IMG/VR virus record: IMGVR_UViG_3300020421_000070 | Span: 1-35,665 of that record | Source: a virus | Strand: one strand, 5' to 3' | Length of the DNA: 35,665 nt | Part shown: positions 1-9,041 of the stretch, piece by piece | How positions within the stretch are numbered: the stretch's first letter is position 1 | Layout: each line of letters starts with the position of its first letter | Position numbers and translations under genes: made by a program | The notes under the pieces: generated by a model | The model's input: only the letters and a program-made list of their open reading frames with translations | The model's database searches: none | What the model was told of the DNA's origin: nothing

Positions 1-24
1 GTAAACTGCGGTTGTAATTGCCAT
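1..24 (-). CDS. 5' end of a truncated gene (probable virion protein)
   Basis: Only the first eight codons lie in the window, reading MAITTAVY from an ATG at 24 and running off the left edge. The start is 7 nt after the stop codon of the large fibre-like gene, so the two are probably co-transcribed. From memory, many cyanophage structural proteins begin with MAITTAV followed by a longer conserved stretch, which suggests a virion protein. Eight codons cannot prove this. Confidence 0.5.
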
Positions 25-31
25 TGTATTC

Positions 32-3000
32 TTATGCCTCTAGTTGAAGAATGGTGAGGTATGTGGTTATAGATTGGGAAGAACCAGAAAGGTTCTGAAT
101 TGAAACATACATTGTAGTATCGGGAGGAACATTTAAATTACCACCCATCACAAAAGGAGTCATGATTTGAGAAGTAGAGAGACCAGTTGTGACAACCTCA
201 GCGATTACTCCACTACCTGGTAATGGATCTTCGCCAACGCTTCTAAAAGAATCTGCATCTCTAGATGCACTATCAGTATATAGTCGTAACCAAGAGGAAG
301 TAGAGAGTCCTACTTTCATCAAAGTATAAGCCTTGAATCCAATGATATCCGTATGACCAACTGCAACATTTGGAAGAATGGTCGTTACTCCAACCTTAAC
401 TTGTCTCTGCCTTAGAGATCCCCCAGATGCAGAGAGGGTAGCAATACCAGAAGCAACGTCAAAGTCAATATCAATTCCAGTTCCTGCATCGACAGTCTTT
501 GCAGCACCAACAACAAATCCATCATCCTTAAGGTTAACACCTTCTCCTGGTTGAGCAGGAAGGTTGATAAGATTTGAACCATCAAGTACTGGCAATTGTC
601 CAGTCAGAGATCCAGAGGGAACATTAGTAAGTCCACTTGCAGATCCACTGAAAGATGTTGCAGTGACAATACCAGATGAATCAATACCATCTGTTGTAAG
701 AGTTACCCCAGAACCAACGTAAGCTTTAGATCCCAAAGTTGATTCTCCATCAACTTGTAGGTTTCTATAAATTCTTACTAGTCTATCTGGATTATCTCCA
801 GCACTATAAATTCGTAATGCATCTTTTGATACACTAGGAATTCCAGGGTCAGTAGTTTTAAATAAGATACTTCCAATATCTCCAGGAGAATCAGTCCCAT
901 CAAAATTAGTAATCTCAAGAACTCTTGGAGTTGCTTCGTATGCGATCCTAGACTTATCACCTTGGAAATTAATTGTCGCAGCAATACCAACTGGTTTAGG
1001 ACCAAAGTAGGCATCACCTTCTACATTCAGGTTACCATATAGGTAAACATTTGAAGTGGTATTAACTCCAACTCCACCATTACTCCAATAGTTTGGAGCA
1101 CCAGTTACAGTTGCGATACCTCCACCAAGAGATACGTCTACATTATTTCCAAAGTTTACTGTTGCTGCAACGCCAATAACCGTATCATTATTTCTAATCT
1201 CAACACCCTGTCCAGTTGCAGTTACGTTTGTAAGTAAAGACCCGTCGAGGGCAGGTAATTGACCAACAATATTGGAAGCATTTAACGTACCATACAATCC
1301 TGTAGCCGAAACAATACCAGCAACGTTAAGAGTCTCATTGAGGATTGTGGTATTGATACCAACTCTACCTTGACTATTAATAAACTGCCTTACAATACCT
1401 TGACCATCAGAAATAACAATGTTACTACTTGATGTTCTGATATCAATGTCAGCATTATTTCCTAAGAAGGCACCAATGACAACATTATAGTCACCAGTTG
1501 TAATATTCTGACCCGCACGATCACCCAAAGCGACATTATAGGATCCATCATTAGTATTGTATAGAGAATACTCACCAATACCAATGTTGTGTCCACCAGA
1601 ACTACTGGTTATATTGCGAATAGATTGATCACCAATACCAATGTTTCTTAGAGACTGTGGTATAGGAGCGTTTCCTAGTTTAATATTGTTTCCGCCAGGA
1701 ATATCAATTTGTCCACCACTTAGAGTAGATACTCCAGATACCACAAGGTTATCGACGTGAACTCCACCAATGAAGTTTGAGTTTCCTTGGACCTCTAAGG
1801 CAGTTCCAACTTCAGCAAAGGTAGTTCCGATACCAACAGATGTAGTTGTTCCCAGTCCAACAGGACCAGAGGTCCACTTACCCGTACCACCAGAGGAGTT
1901 TATAGTTGCAATTCCAGATGCGATCTGAACAGATACATTCTCGCCTGCATCAATATGAGTGATGATGCCACTTAGCCTGGATCCATCACCAAGATAGGAT
2001 CCAAATACTGTTACACCAAGTCCAGTTGTTTCAAGTTTTTTGGTTACACTATCATAAAGTTCAACAGATCCCCCAGGATTAAAGATTGCAGATGGGTTAC
2101 CACTCAGATCTCTAATAGCCAGAGGACTATTACCCTCAAATCTTAATTCACTACCATTATGATACTGTTGAACCTGTTGAGTAGAACCAAACTTGGCTCT
2201 TATTAAGTTACCTAATATAAGACTACCTGTAGAAGCAGGTGCAATATTAATATTACCATATACTGTTAAAGCATCAGTAATAGTAGTTGTACCAATACCA
2301 ACTGCCGTTGTTGTGGTAAGTCCTAGATTACTTTTACTCCAGTATGCTGTACCATATCCAGCAGCAATTTGAGTAAGAGCAATGGCAACATTACTAATAC
2401 CAGTAATCTTTCCTTGACTGTTTACCGAAATCTGTGGGACAGTATAATCATTACCATATGATCCCTCACTCGCAGAGGTTAGATTAGTAAGTGCTCCACC
2501 GTTTCCGAAAAACTGGTTTGCAGTAATAATACCAGTAATATTTAAACTTACATTACCATCCAAGCCATCTGCAATGTCTGCTCTACTTGCTCTTGGCGCA
2601 ACGACTTGTTGCGAATATGAAAGAATGGACCAACTATCTCCATCAACACCAACAACCCAGTCACCCGAATATACACTAGAGATTCCTGGATTAGCATAAG
2701 TTGCGATACCTACAGTGGGACCACCCTTAGATACAATAAAGTAATCACCCGTAGTAATTCCAGCGCTGGGAAGTGTTTGACCAATTCCTAGTCCTGGTCG
2801 TCCTTGACCAACAATAGTTAGACCAGTTACAACACCTGCAACGGCATCATAGAAACCAACGATGTTTAGGTTAGTTCCTAGGGCATTGATCTGCGATTGT
2901 AATACACCAACATCAACAGCAGTTGAGATACCTGTTAGTTGAGATCCGTCACCTTTAAATGAAGTTGCAGTAACAATACCACCGACAACATTAATGCCAC

Positions 3001-3316
3001 TAGCATCAATAGTTTTCGTTAAGAACCCAACATCATTAGTGAAACTGGATAGTAGTGTGGGGGTATTGGTTAGATTTAAATAATTTGTATAGTATGATGG
3101 TGAAAGATTATTTAATAGGGATGCATTAGTTGCAATTCCAGATACATCTGCAAACCTAGCAGTGTCTACTCCAGTAACTGAAGTTAAGTTTACTCCATCA
3201 CCCAGAGCAGCATAGATATCAGTAAAGTTTTGATTTACCTTAATCGCTCCTTGTCTCAGGGTATCTCCCGTACCATCGTTGCTGGTTTGACCAGTGTTAA
3301 TTAACTGAATAGGCAT
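32..3316 (-). CDS. Large fibre-like virion protein with YadA-head-like repeats
   Basis: This 1094-aa protein is rich in Gly, Ser, Thr, Asn and Ile and poor in Cys and Lys, as expected for a beta-structured fibre or baseplate-attached protein. The N-terminus (MPIQLINTGQTSNDGTGDTL, residues 1-20) resembles a short conserved domain at the start of many cyanophage fibre-like proteins and may be the attachment domain. The body repeats GDGSxLTGI-type units (near 123, 445 and 690, with variants) and VGIGTT units. Residues about 556-622 carry a YadA-head-like series (NIGIG, NIGIG, NVALG, NVVIG) typical of trimeric left-handed beta rolls. The last ~105 residues form a separate, less repetitive domain that could be the tip. 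A late-type box lies 28 nt upstream. Role in adsorption is inferred; a whisker or other structural role is possible. Confidence 0.8.
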   Translation of the reverse strand: MPIQLINTGQTSNDGTGDTLRQGAIKVNQNFTDIYAALGDGVNLTSVTGVDTARFADVSGIATNASLLNNLSPSYYTNYLNLTNTPTLLSSFTNDVGFLTKTIDASGINVVGGIVTATSFKGDGSQLTGISTAVDVGVLQSQINALGTNLNIVGFYDAVAGVVTGLTIVGQGRPGLGIGQTLPSAGITTGDYFIVSKGGPTVGIATYANPGISSVYSGDWVVGVDGDSWSILSYSQQVVAPRASRADIADGLDGNVSLNITGIITANQFFGNGGALTNLTSASEGSYGNDYTVPQISVNSQGKITGISNVAIALTQIAAGYGTAYWSKSNLGLTTTTAVGIGTTTITDALTVYGNINIAPASTGSLILGNLIRAKFGSTQQVQQYHNGSELRFEGNSPLAIRDLSGNPSAIFNPGGSVELYDSVTKKLETTGLGVTVFGSYLGDGSRLSGIITHIDAGENVSVQIASGIATINSSGGTGKWTSGPVGLGTTTSVGIGTTFAEVGTALEVQGNSNFIGGVHVDNLVVSGVSTLSGGQIDIPGGNNIKLGNAPIPQSLRNIGIGDQSIRNITSSSGGHNIGIGEYSLYNTNDGSYNVALGDRAGQNITTGDYNVVIGAFLGNNADIDIRTSSSNIVISDGQGIVRQFINSQGRVGINTTILNETLNVAGIVSATGLYGTLNASNIVGQLPALDGSLLTNVTATGQGVEIRNNDTVIGVAATVNFGNNVDVSLGGGIATVTGAPNYWSNGGVGVNTTSNVYLYGNLNVEGDAYFGPKPVGIAATINFQGDKSRIAYEATPRVLEITNFDGTDSPGDIGSILFKTTDPGIPSVSKDALRIYSAGDNPDRLVRIYRNLQVDGESTLGSKAYVGSGVTLTTDGIDSSGIVTATSFSGSASGLTNVPSGSLTGQLPVLDGSNLINLPAQPGEGVNLKDDGFVVGAAKTVDAGTGIDIDFDVASGIATLSASGGSLRQRQVKVGVTTILPNVAVGHTDIIGFKAYTLMKVGLSTSSWLRLYTDSASRDADSFRSVGEDPLPGSGVIAEVVTTGLSTSQIMTPFVMGGNLNVPPDTTMYVSIQNLSGSSQSITTYLTILQLEA

Positions 3317-3343
3317 TATCGACGGGGATTAACACATATTAAG

Positions 3344-3351
3344 TATTTATC
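3344..3351 (-). promoter_or_regulatory. Late promoter box GATAAATA
   Basis: GATAAATA matches 7 of 8 positions of the T4 late box TATAAATA. It ends 28 nt before the ATG of the fibre-like gene and overlaps the TGA stop of the 49-aa gene, giving TGATAAATAC. Confidence 0.7.
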
Positions 3352-3499
3352 AGCTGTCTCTGCCGTACTTAAATCTCATTGCCCCTAGGAACCAAGCCTG
3401 TGATAAAGACTGAGGTCCATTTAAAAGAACTTGCACTTGCCACTCAGATAATTCTGGGTCAGCAAGTGCTTTTTTTCTCCACTCAGGAAGATCTGTCAT
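3350..3499 (-). CDS. Small conserved-looking protein, 49 aa, unknown
   Basis: This small gene encodes MTDLPEWRKKALADPELSEW and continues to a C-terminus ending in KYGRDS. It has four Trp residues and no membrane segment. Its ATG overlaps the TGA of the preceding 39-aa gene (ATGA), so it looks translationally coupled and is the last member of an nrdA-nrdB-39aa-49aa run. Its stop codon is embedded in the late box of the fibre gene. Coding use and tight packing support a real gene. I do not recognise a family. Confidence 0.65.
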   Translation of the reverse strand: MTDLPEWRKKALADPELSEWQVQVLLNGPQSLSQAWFLGAMRFKYGRDS

Positions 3500-3615
3500 A
3501 CAAAAATATAATGTGGGTTTTGAGATTTAAAACTTTCAACCTGTTCTTTGGTTTTAAAGAACTTAAAAAGTTTTACATCCGAATGTTCTTTAAGTTGATA
3601 CTTTACTTTAATCAT
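3496..3615 (-). CDS. Small basic protein, 39 aa, unknown
   Basis: The gene starts at an ATG that overlaps the nrdB stop codon (ATGA) and ends with an ATGA overlap into the 49-aa gene. The product begins MIKVKYQLKEHSDVKLFKFF and is lysine- and phenylalanine-rich. The pattern KxFxTKEQVESFKSQNPHY suggests one small alpha/beta fold. Position suggests co-expression with ribonucleotide reductase. A glutaredoxin-like role would be attractive there, but there is no CxxC motif, so I propose no function. Confidence 0.6.
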   Translation of the reverse strand: MIKVKYQLKEHSDVKLFKFFKTKEQVESFKSQNPHYIFV

Positions 3616-4742
3616 AATTGGAAACCAGCAAATGCATTTTTCTTCATATCCTGTTTGATACCTCCAACGATGTAAGATTCTACCTCAGTTTCTTGAGGTG
3701 CAACTTGGAGTCCTTTAGAAGAAATCCAATGCTCTGTCCAAGGTAGAGGATTATTCTTGGCTGGGATATCAAAAATTGGTTTGTATCCAAGAGCTTTCAT
3801 TCTGCGATTAGCAATCCATTCTACATACTGCATCAAAAGTTTATCATTAAGACCAATCATAGATCCGTCTTTGAATAGGTACTGAGCCCAGTCTTTCTCT
3901 TCGTCTACAGCTTTTTTGAACATACTGATGACATTTTCTTTTTCTTCTTTGGCAATTTCAACCATGTCTGGATCATCTCCAGAGTGCCACTTATTAAGAA
4001 TATTCTGTGTAAGAGCTAGATGTTGGTTCTCGTCCCTGGCGATAAGGCTGATGATCTTAGCCGATCCTTCCATGAGCTTAAGTTCTCCAAATGCAAACGA
4101 ACATGCGAAGGAGACATAGAATCTAATTCCTTCCAGGATATTGACGTTTGCAACTGCTCTATAGAGTTTTCTTTTGAGTTCATAAAGTGAGTCTTGTGCT
4201 GTAGGAACTCCTTCTAAATTATGTTCCCACATGTTACTGGATCCATACTCTTGTGCAGCATTGATAAAACTGTCATAGGATTCGGTAACACTTTGGGCTC
4301 TAGAAAGAATCTTTTCATCGTCCAGAATTGTATCAAAAACTTCAGATGGATCTGGGTATATGTTTTTGATGATATATGTATATGATCTAGAATGAATCAT
4401 CTCCATAAACTCCCAAGAAGTCATTGCTCCTTCTAGTTCAGGAAGAGAACAGTATGGACCAAAAGCCATTCCAGGTCCACGACCCTGAACGGAGTCCAAA
4501 AGAATTTGATATCTCAGATTTGAACTGAAGATATGTTTTTGTTCAGGTCGCAATGATTGATAGTCAGCACGATCTTTCTGTAAAGATACTTCCTCAGGTC
4601 TCCAAAAATATCCCAACATCTGTTGGTTTAGTTTTTCAAATACAGGATACTTATAGGAATCGTATCTTTGAACTCCTAGTGGAGCTCCAAAGAACATAGG
4701 TTGTTTTTTAGAATCTACTTTATTTTTATTAAACACGGTCAT
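3612..4742 (-). CDS. nrdB: Class Ia ribonucleotide reductase, small (R2) subunit
   Basis: R2 carries the diiron-tyrosyl radical cofactor that starts ribonucleotide reduction with NrdA, supplying dNTPs for phage replication. From the ATG at 4742 (376 aa) the iron ligands and radical site line up almost exactly with E. coli R2: D83 in LLDS, E114 and H117 in EMIHSRSY, radical Y121, the ILEG glutamate, and E/H in ARDENQHL. This match to E. coli numbering favours 4742. A GTG at 4775 would add 11 residues; it overlaps the nrdA stop by 20 nt and has a good GGAGGAAG ribosome site 7-8 nt upstream, so it cannot be excluded. The radical tyrosine is present, so this is an ordinary R2 rather than a Tyr-less variant. 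Confidence 0.96.
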   Translation of the reverse strand: MTVFNKNKVDSKKQPMFFGAPLGVQRYDSYKYPVFEKLNQQMLGYFWRPEEVSLQKDRADYQSLRPEQKHIFSSNLRYQILLDSVQGRGPGMAFGPYCSLPELEGAMTSWEFMEMIHSRSYTYIIKNIYPDPSEVFDTILDDEKILSRAQSVTESYDSFINAAQEYGSSNMWEHNLEGVPTAQDSLYELKRKLYRAVANVNILEGIRFYVSFACSFAFGELKLMEGSAKIISLIARDENQHLALTQNILNKWHSGDDPDMVEIAKEEKENVISMFKKAVDEEKDWAQYLFKDGSMIGLNDKLLMQYVEWIANRRMKALGYKPIFDIPAKNNPLPWTEHWISSKGLQVAPQETEVESYIVGGIKQDMKKNAFAGFQL

Positions 4743-4755
4743 TCCTTTGGGTCTA

Positions 4756-7053
4756 TTAGATCTTGCAACTGTCACAGTCGTCTTCCTCCATTTGAGAGAT
4801 AGTGTTTACTAATTGTTCTAATGATTCTTTTTTAATTTCAAGCTCATCGCTCTTCATGTCATTAGTATTCTGATAATACGATGTCTTCCAACCATACTTA
4901 TATGTTTGTAAGAAATCATTAGCCATAACAGAAACGGGGACTTCATTATCAGGATAGTTCTCTGGGTTATACGCCCAGTTTCCAGAGATAGCTTGGTCAA
5001 AGAATTTTTGCATAACAGCAACAACTTTAATGTAACCTTCGTTACTAGTCATATCCCAGAGCAGAGTATAATTATTTTTCAATGTAGCATACTGTGGAAC
5101 AATCTGCTTAAGAGGTCCTTTCTTTGACTTTTTAATGGACAAGTAGTCTCTAGGTGGTTCGATTCCATTGGTTTCATTTGACACAACGGAACTGCTTTCT
5201 GAAGGCATTTGTGCGGACAGTGTGCTGTGTCGCAATCCGAACTCTTTGATAGATTCCCTAAGACTATCCCAATCATGTTGGAGCTCCTGTGAAGTGATTT
5301 CGTCTACATCATCTTTGTAGGTGTCAATCGGGAGTAGTCCCTCATAATATTTGGTTCTTGTGAACTCAACGCAAGCACCTTTCTCTCTAGCTAGTTGATT
5401 AGAAGCTTTTAGTAGATAGTACTGAAAACTTTCTGTGAGTTTGTGTACTGCATCCCAGGCGTCCTGAGAGTCGTATCTCCACCCATTCCTAGCAAGATAA
5501 TGTGCAAGACCAATATAACCGATCCCAAGGGATCTGCGACCCAATGTGGCAAGTTCTGCAGCTTTAACTGGATACTGTTGATAGTCAATCAACTCTTCCA
5601 GAGCACGAACAGAAAGATCACACAGTTCCTCTAGTTCATCTGTATTACGAAGTTTACCTACGTTAATTGCAGAGAGAATGCAAAGAGCAATTTCTCCAGA
5701 GATATCATCAATGTGATTGATAGGATCAGTGGGTAAGGTAATCTCTTGGCAAAGATTACTCATGTTCACCTTGTCCCTGAATGAGGAGTGGGTGTTGCAG
5801 TGATCAATATTCATTAGATATAAACGACCAGTCTCTGCACGTTCCTTGAGAATATCTAAGATTAGACCCTGTGCCTTGACAGTCTTTCTTGGAACTCTGA
5901 GATCTTGTTCATAGTCCACATAGAGATCATCAAATGAATCAGTACCAAAAGCATCATACAAACCTGGTACGTTGTGCGGTGAGAATAAGCTAATCTCCCC
6001 ATCTGCAATGAAACGTTCGTAGAAAATCTTTGATAGTTGAATGGAGTAGTCAAGTTTGCGTACCCGATTGTCTTCTGTACCTTTGTTGTTTTTGAGAACA
6101 ATAATGTCCTCTATTTCTTGATGCCAGATAGGAAAGTGGACAGTAGCTGACCCACCTCGGATGCCGTTTTGTGTGCAGCATCGGACAGTTGATTCAAACT
6201 TTTTGAGGAAGGGGACCACACCTGTGTGTTGAACCTCTCCGTCTCGGATCTTAGCGTTGATGCCACGGATTCGGCCTGCGTTGATACCGATTCCCGCACG
6301 TTGAGCAACGTAGCGACCAATCGCCATATCACTAGAAAAGATACTATCGAGGGTGTCATCGACATCAACAAGAACACAGCTAGCAAATTGTCGAAGTGGA
6401 GTTCGCACCCCTGCCATGATAGGTGTGGGAATGTTGATTTTGTGTCTTGAAATTGCGTCGTAGTATCGTCTGACATAATCGAGTCTATTTTCTGGAGGAT
6501 ACTTAGCAAAGATTGTCATAGCAATCAATGCATACATGAATTGTGGTACTTCGTAAACGTTACCGTTACTACGATCTTGTACCAAATACTTATCTACTAC
6601 CTGGCGAAGACCAGCATATGTAAACAGCATATCACGATCGTGATCTATAAAACTATTTACCTTTTCGATTTCGTCAGCAGTATAGTCATCTAGAATTTGT
6701 TTATCGTAAATTCTTTTTTCAACACCATTACGGATCTGCTCATTGAGATGAGGATGGTCACGCATTCCACCAAACAAACTCTTCCTCAGAGAAAACAGTA
6801 GAAGTCTAGCTGCAACAAATTGATAGTTTGGATGGTCAAGATCAATAAGGTCACTGGCACTGCGAATCAGAATCTCTTGAACCTCTGCAGTACTGATACC
6901 ATCATAAAATTGAATACCAGAATTTATTTCAACCTGACTTGCAGAAACTGCTGCGAGTCCTTCACAAGCAGCCTCTACCATTTTATGCATCTTCTCCAAG
7001 TCAAGAAGTTCAATAGAACCATTCCTCTTGACTACCTTAATACCATTGCTCAT
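4756..7053 (-). CDS. nrdA: Class Ia ribonucleotide reductase, large (R1) subunit
   Basis: This 765-aa protein reduces ribonucleoside diphosphates to deoxy forms with NrdB. Residues 1-95 look like an ATP-cone regulatory domain (VKRNGSIELLDLEK onward). The catalytic set is complete: redox cysteines C226 (FASCVLVD) and C458, the radical site N433-x-C435-x-E437 in SNLCQEI, radical-transfer tyrosines Y726-Y727, and the C-terminal swinging pair C760/C763 (DDCDSCKI). Length matches E. coli NrdA. The start overlaps the primase stop (ATGA) and the end abuts nrdB, so primase and RNR are coupled. An intact ATP cone would keep dATP feedback possible. Confidence 0.97.
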   Translation of the reverse strand: MSNGIKVVKRNGSIELLDLEKMHKMVEAACEGLAAVSASQVEINSGIQFYDGISTAEVQEILIRSASDLIDLDHPNYQFVAARLLLFSLRKSLFGGMRDHPHLNEQIRNGVEKRIYDKQILDDYTADEIEKVNSFIDHDRDMLFTYAGLRQVVDKYLVQDRSNGNVYEVPQFMYALIAMTIFAKYPPENRLDYVRRYYDAISRHKINIPTPIMAGVRTPLRQFASCVLVDVDDTLDSIFSSDMAIGRYVAQRAGIGINAGRIRGINAKIRDGEVQHTGVVPFLKKFESTVRCCTQNGIRGGSATVHFPIWHQEIEDIIVLKNNKGTEDNRVRKLDYSIQLSKIFYERFIADGEISLFSPHNVPGLYDAFGTDSFDDLYVDYEQDLRVPRKTVKAQGLILDILKERAETGRLYLMNIDHCNTHSSFRDKVNMSNLCQEITLPTDPINHIDDISGEIALCILSAINVGKLRNTDELEELCDLSVRALEELIDYQQYPVKAAELATLGRRSLGIGYIGLAHYLARNGWRYDSQDAWDAVHKLTESFQYYLLKASNQLAREKGACVEFTRTKYYEGLLPIDTYKDDVDEITSQELQHDWDSLRESIKEFGLRHSTLSAQMPSESSSVVSNETNGIEPPRDYLSIKKSKKGPLKQIVPQYATLKNNYTLLWDMTSNEGYIKVVAVMQKFFDQAISGNWAYNPENYPDNEVPVSVMANDFLQTYKYGWKTSYYQNTNDMKSDELEIKKESLEQLVNTISQMEEDDCDSCKI

Positions 7054-8048
7054 ACTCTTTTCCAGGACTGTAATTTTAGTTTGGCTTCTAAGCCTTGGTA
7101 GATATTTGATTCTACCAGCCTTTGGACATCTAGTCCATTTAAATGCATATCATTTAAATCTTTCTCCATAATCTCCTTTGGGAAGACGACTACTTTGTTT
7201 CCTCGTTCAATTGTTGACGAGATCTTATTAACAATCTCTCTGTTTCTGGGTTCGTTGTCATAGACGAATACGAACTTATAATCCAAAGAGCGCAGGTCAA
7301 CATCGCTACCACACATAGCAATAGCGTTTCCAATGAAATAACTGTCGATGGGTCCTTCGACGACATATACAGGATCCTCATTACTAATTTTGTCAAGACC
7401 AAAAACCTTCGGAGCATCCTCCTCTAGCATGATCGTTATGTACTTGATTTTTGACGATGGAAGAAGAGCTCTTCCCTGATATCCAATTATCTTTCCATTA
7501 TACCTAAGAGGTATGATAATGCGTGATTCATCATTTTCTACGCTATCAAACGTCTGTTTTTTGGTATTTGTCCACTCTTTGAAATTTTCGACATAGTACA
7601 TATCTTCCAGTGCCTGACTGGGAAGTTGTCTATTCTGTTCTAGGTATATTCGAGCTGGATGTTCTTTATTTAGGTTTGAGACTTTGTTCAGATCCAGCTC
7701 CTGTTTTCTCTTCTCAAAGACAGGTTTTTCAAACTTAAACTTGGGTGCTGCAGTGTTGGATCTCTTACCTGTGGCACCACGTTTATACCTCTCCATGACG
7801 TATTGATCATGGAGAACTGTGTCCTGATCCTTCAGGAAATTAGACAACGTTCTAGTAGTACCACAATTGTGGCACTTAAAGTTATAATCGTTTTTTACGA
7901 TATAAAGATATCCCCTGGCTTTATTCTTATGCTTCTGGGAATCTCCACAGTAAGGGCATCTAAAGTTATATAATCCGTTCTTCTTCTTTGCAAACTTATT
8001 AAGTCGGGATGAAACCATCCCAATGTACTTATCATCTACGAAGATCAT
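7050..8048 (-). CDS. gp61: DNA primase (T4 gp61-like)
   Basis: This DnaG-type primase (332 aa; T4 gp61 is 342 aa) makes RNA primers with helicase gp41. An N-terminal zinc-binding domain has C31-x2-C34 and C59-x2-C62. A TOPRIM domain follows, with the conserved glutamate in VVEGPIDS (E231) and the aspartate in VFVYDNEP (near 264). The start at 8048 overlaps the upstream gene by 17 nt without a clear ribosome site. A second in-frame ATG (residue 11, MVSSRLNKF) could be the true start and would lose no recognised motif. Confidence 0.92.
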   Translation of the reverse strand: MIFVDDKYIGMVSSRLNKFAKKKNGLYNFRCPYCGDSQKHKNKARGYLYIVKNDYNFKCHNCGTTRTLSNFLKDQDTVLHDQYVMERYKRGATGKRSNTAAPKFKFEKPVFEKRKQELDLNKVSNLNKEHPARIYLEQNRQLPSQALEDMYYVENFKEWTNTKKQTFDSVENDESRIIIPLRYNGKIIGYQGRALLPSSKIKYITIMLEEDAPKVFGLDKISNEDPVYVVEGPIDSYFIGNAIAMCGSDVDLRSLDYKFVFVYDNEPRNREIVNKISSTIERGNKVVVFPKEIMEKDLNDMHLNGLDVQRLVESNIYQGLEAKLKLQSWKRV

Positions 8049-8469
8049 TAACTGGGGATACCTGGCTCACTATCATACTAGTGTTTACCTCTTTAGTCAA
8101 CGTATTCATGATAGGAGGTGCCAGTTGTAACATTGCCAGTAAGGTCGTCACGACAGCACCACAACCCACTACAAACTTGGCATTAGCATCTACCTTCTTC
8201 GTAAGCACAGTAATTCTATCATGAATGATCTCTCGATCTTTCGTATGGGTATCTTTAATCTCCTCCATCATTTTGAGAATGAGACCATCAGTTCTTTCAC
8301 TTTCGTCCAATCTATTCTCATGACGTTCCAAAATAATAGCAATCTTATTACTATTGTCGGAGATAGTACCTACGGCTCTCTCAAGCTTATCCAACATTTC
8401 CTTGGATAGATCTTCGTAGATGGATAACTTAGATTCTAATACAGCTAGTTTACCAAAACCTAGTGGCAT
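8032..8469 (-). CDS. Coiled-coil protein with one C-terminal membrane helix
   Basis: This 145-aa protein has a long charged heptad-rich region (about 15-92, with repeated I/L spacing in KLERAVGTISDNSNKIAIIL and following), then one hydrophobic helix (about 96-120, KFVVGCGAVVTTLLAML) and a short tail. A coiled coil plus a C-terminal membrane helix is the layout of XhlA-type phage haemolysin/lysis accessory proteins, but this is an architectural resemblance only. AAGGA lies 7 nt before the ATG. It sits directly upstream of primase. A role at the membrane (lysis or membrane anchoring) is inferred. Confidence 0.75.
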   Translation of the reverse strand: MPLGFGKLAVLESKLSIYEDLSKEMLDKLERAVGTISDNSNKIAIILERHENRLDESERTDGLILKMMEEIKDTHTKDREIIHDRITVLTKKVDANAKFVVGCGAVVTTLLAMLQLAPPIMNTLTKEVNTSMIVSQVSPVNDLRR

Positions 8470-8470
8470 T

Positions 8471-8647
8471 TTAGTTCCTTAAATCTTTTACTTTTTTGAG
8501 TTTTCTCTTCAAAGGTTTAGACATTACGGGATCATACCCAGCTACGGGTCCTTTTTCATTTGCGGCATTTGTGAATCCACCTGATCCAGCTGCCATCATT
8601 TCTCTAACAATCTTTCTCATATTGTTGAGAGCATTATCATTGGTCAT
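8471..8647 (-). CDS. Conserved-looking small protein, 58 aa, unknown
   Basis: The ATG at 8647 overlaps the stop of the upstream gene (ATGA), which decides this start over a longer reading frame beginning at 8671. The protein starts MTNDNALNNMRKIVREMMAA, has a Gly/Ala/Pro-rich middle and ends in a very basic helix (KPLKRKLKKVKDLRN). The basic tail may bind nucleic acid or a partner. I recall similar short proteins in other cyanophages but no function. Confidence 0.75.
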   Translation of the reverse strand: MTNDNALNNMRKIVREMMAAGSGGFTNAANEKGPVAGYDPVMSKPLKRKLKKVKDLRN

Positions 8648-9015
8648 AATTCTTTTAGACAATCTAAACAAGTATCATCTAGTGGGATATCATGCAAATG
8701 TGACTTTGGATATTCGGGAAACTTTCCCAAATAAACAACAAATGTCTTTACGACAGGCCACAAATCATTATCGATCTTATAAAACAATAGGGGAGTAGCA
8801 GCCTCCCCAAATACATTATATAAAATAATAAAGTGATTAATCAACAGGTGTGCTTTTAATACCCCTGTTGTTTTATATCGTTTGAGCAATCTTTTAATCC
8901 ACTTAAACCTTTTAAGATCTTCTTCAAAATCTTCTTTGGTTACTGCATGTGGATTTTCATAATTTTTTATTGCAAAGATTACATAATTATTCTCATTTAA
9001 CTCATCAAACTTCAT
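8644..9015 (-). CDS. Conserved-looking cyanophage protein, 123 aa, unknown
   Basis: This mainly helical, aromatic-rich protein begins MKFDELNENNYVIFAIKNYE and has a basic stretch KWIKRLLKRYKT near residue 40. A hydrophobic segment around 55-85 (LLINHFIILYNVFGEAATPLLF) looks like a buried core rather than a classical membrane helix. It ends with CLDCLKEL, a CxxC pair at the C-terminus. No catalytic motif is evident. Proteins of this type recur near structural or replication genes of T4-like phages, but I cannot name a role. Confidence 0.75.
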   Translation of the reverse strand: MKFDELNENNYVIFAIKNYENPHAVTKEDFEEDLKRFKWIKRLLKRYKTTGVLKAHLLINHFIILYNVFGEAATPLLFYKIDNDLWPVVKTFVVYLGKFPEYPKSHLHDIPLDDTCLDCLKEL

Positions 9016-9041
9016 GAAGCATTAATCAACCTTATTATATA

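Noticed and set aside
3379-3675. Plus-strand frame of 98 codons
   Set aside because: It lies opposite two short coupled minus-strand genes and the nrdB end, has no ribosome site, and all firm genes are on the minus strand.
8648-8671. Longer start of the 58-aa gene
   Set aside because: The ATG at 8647 forms an ATGA junction with the upstream stop, as in neighbouring pairs.
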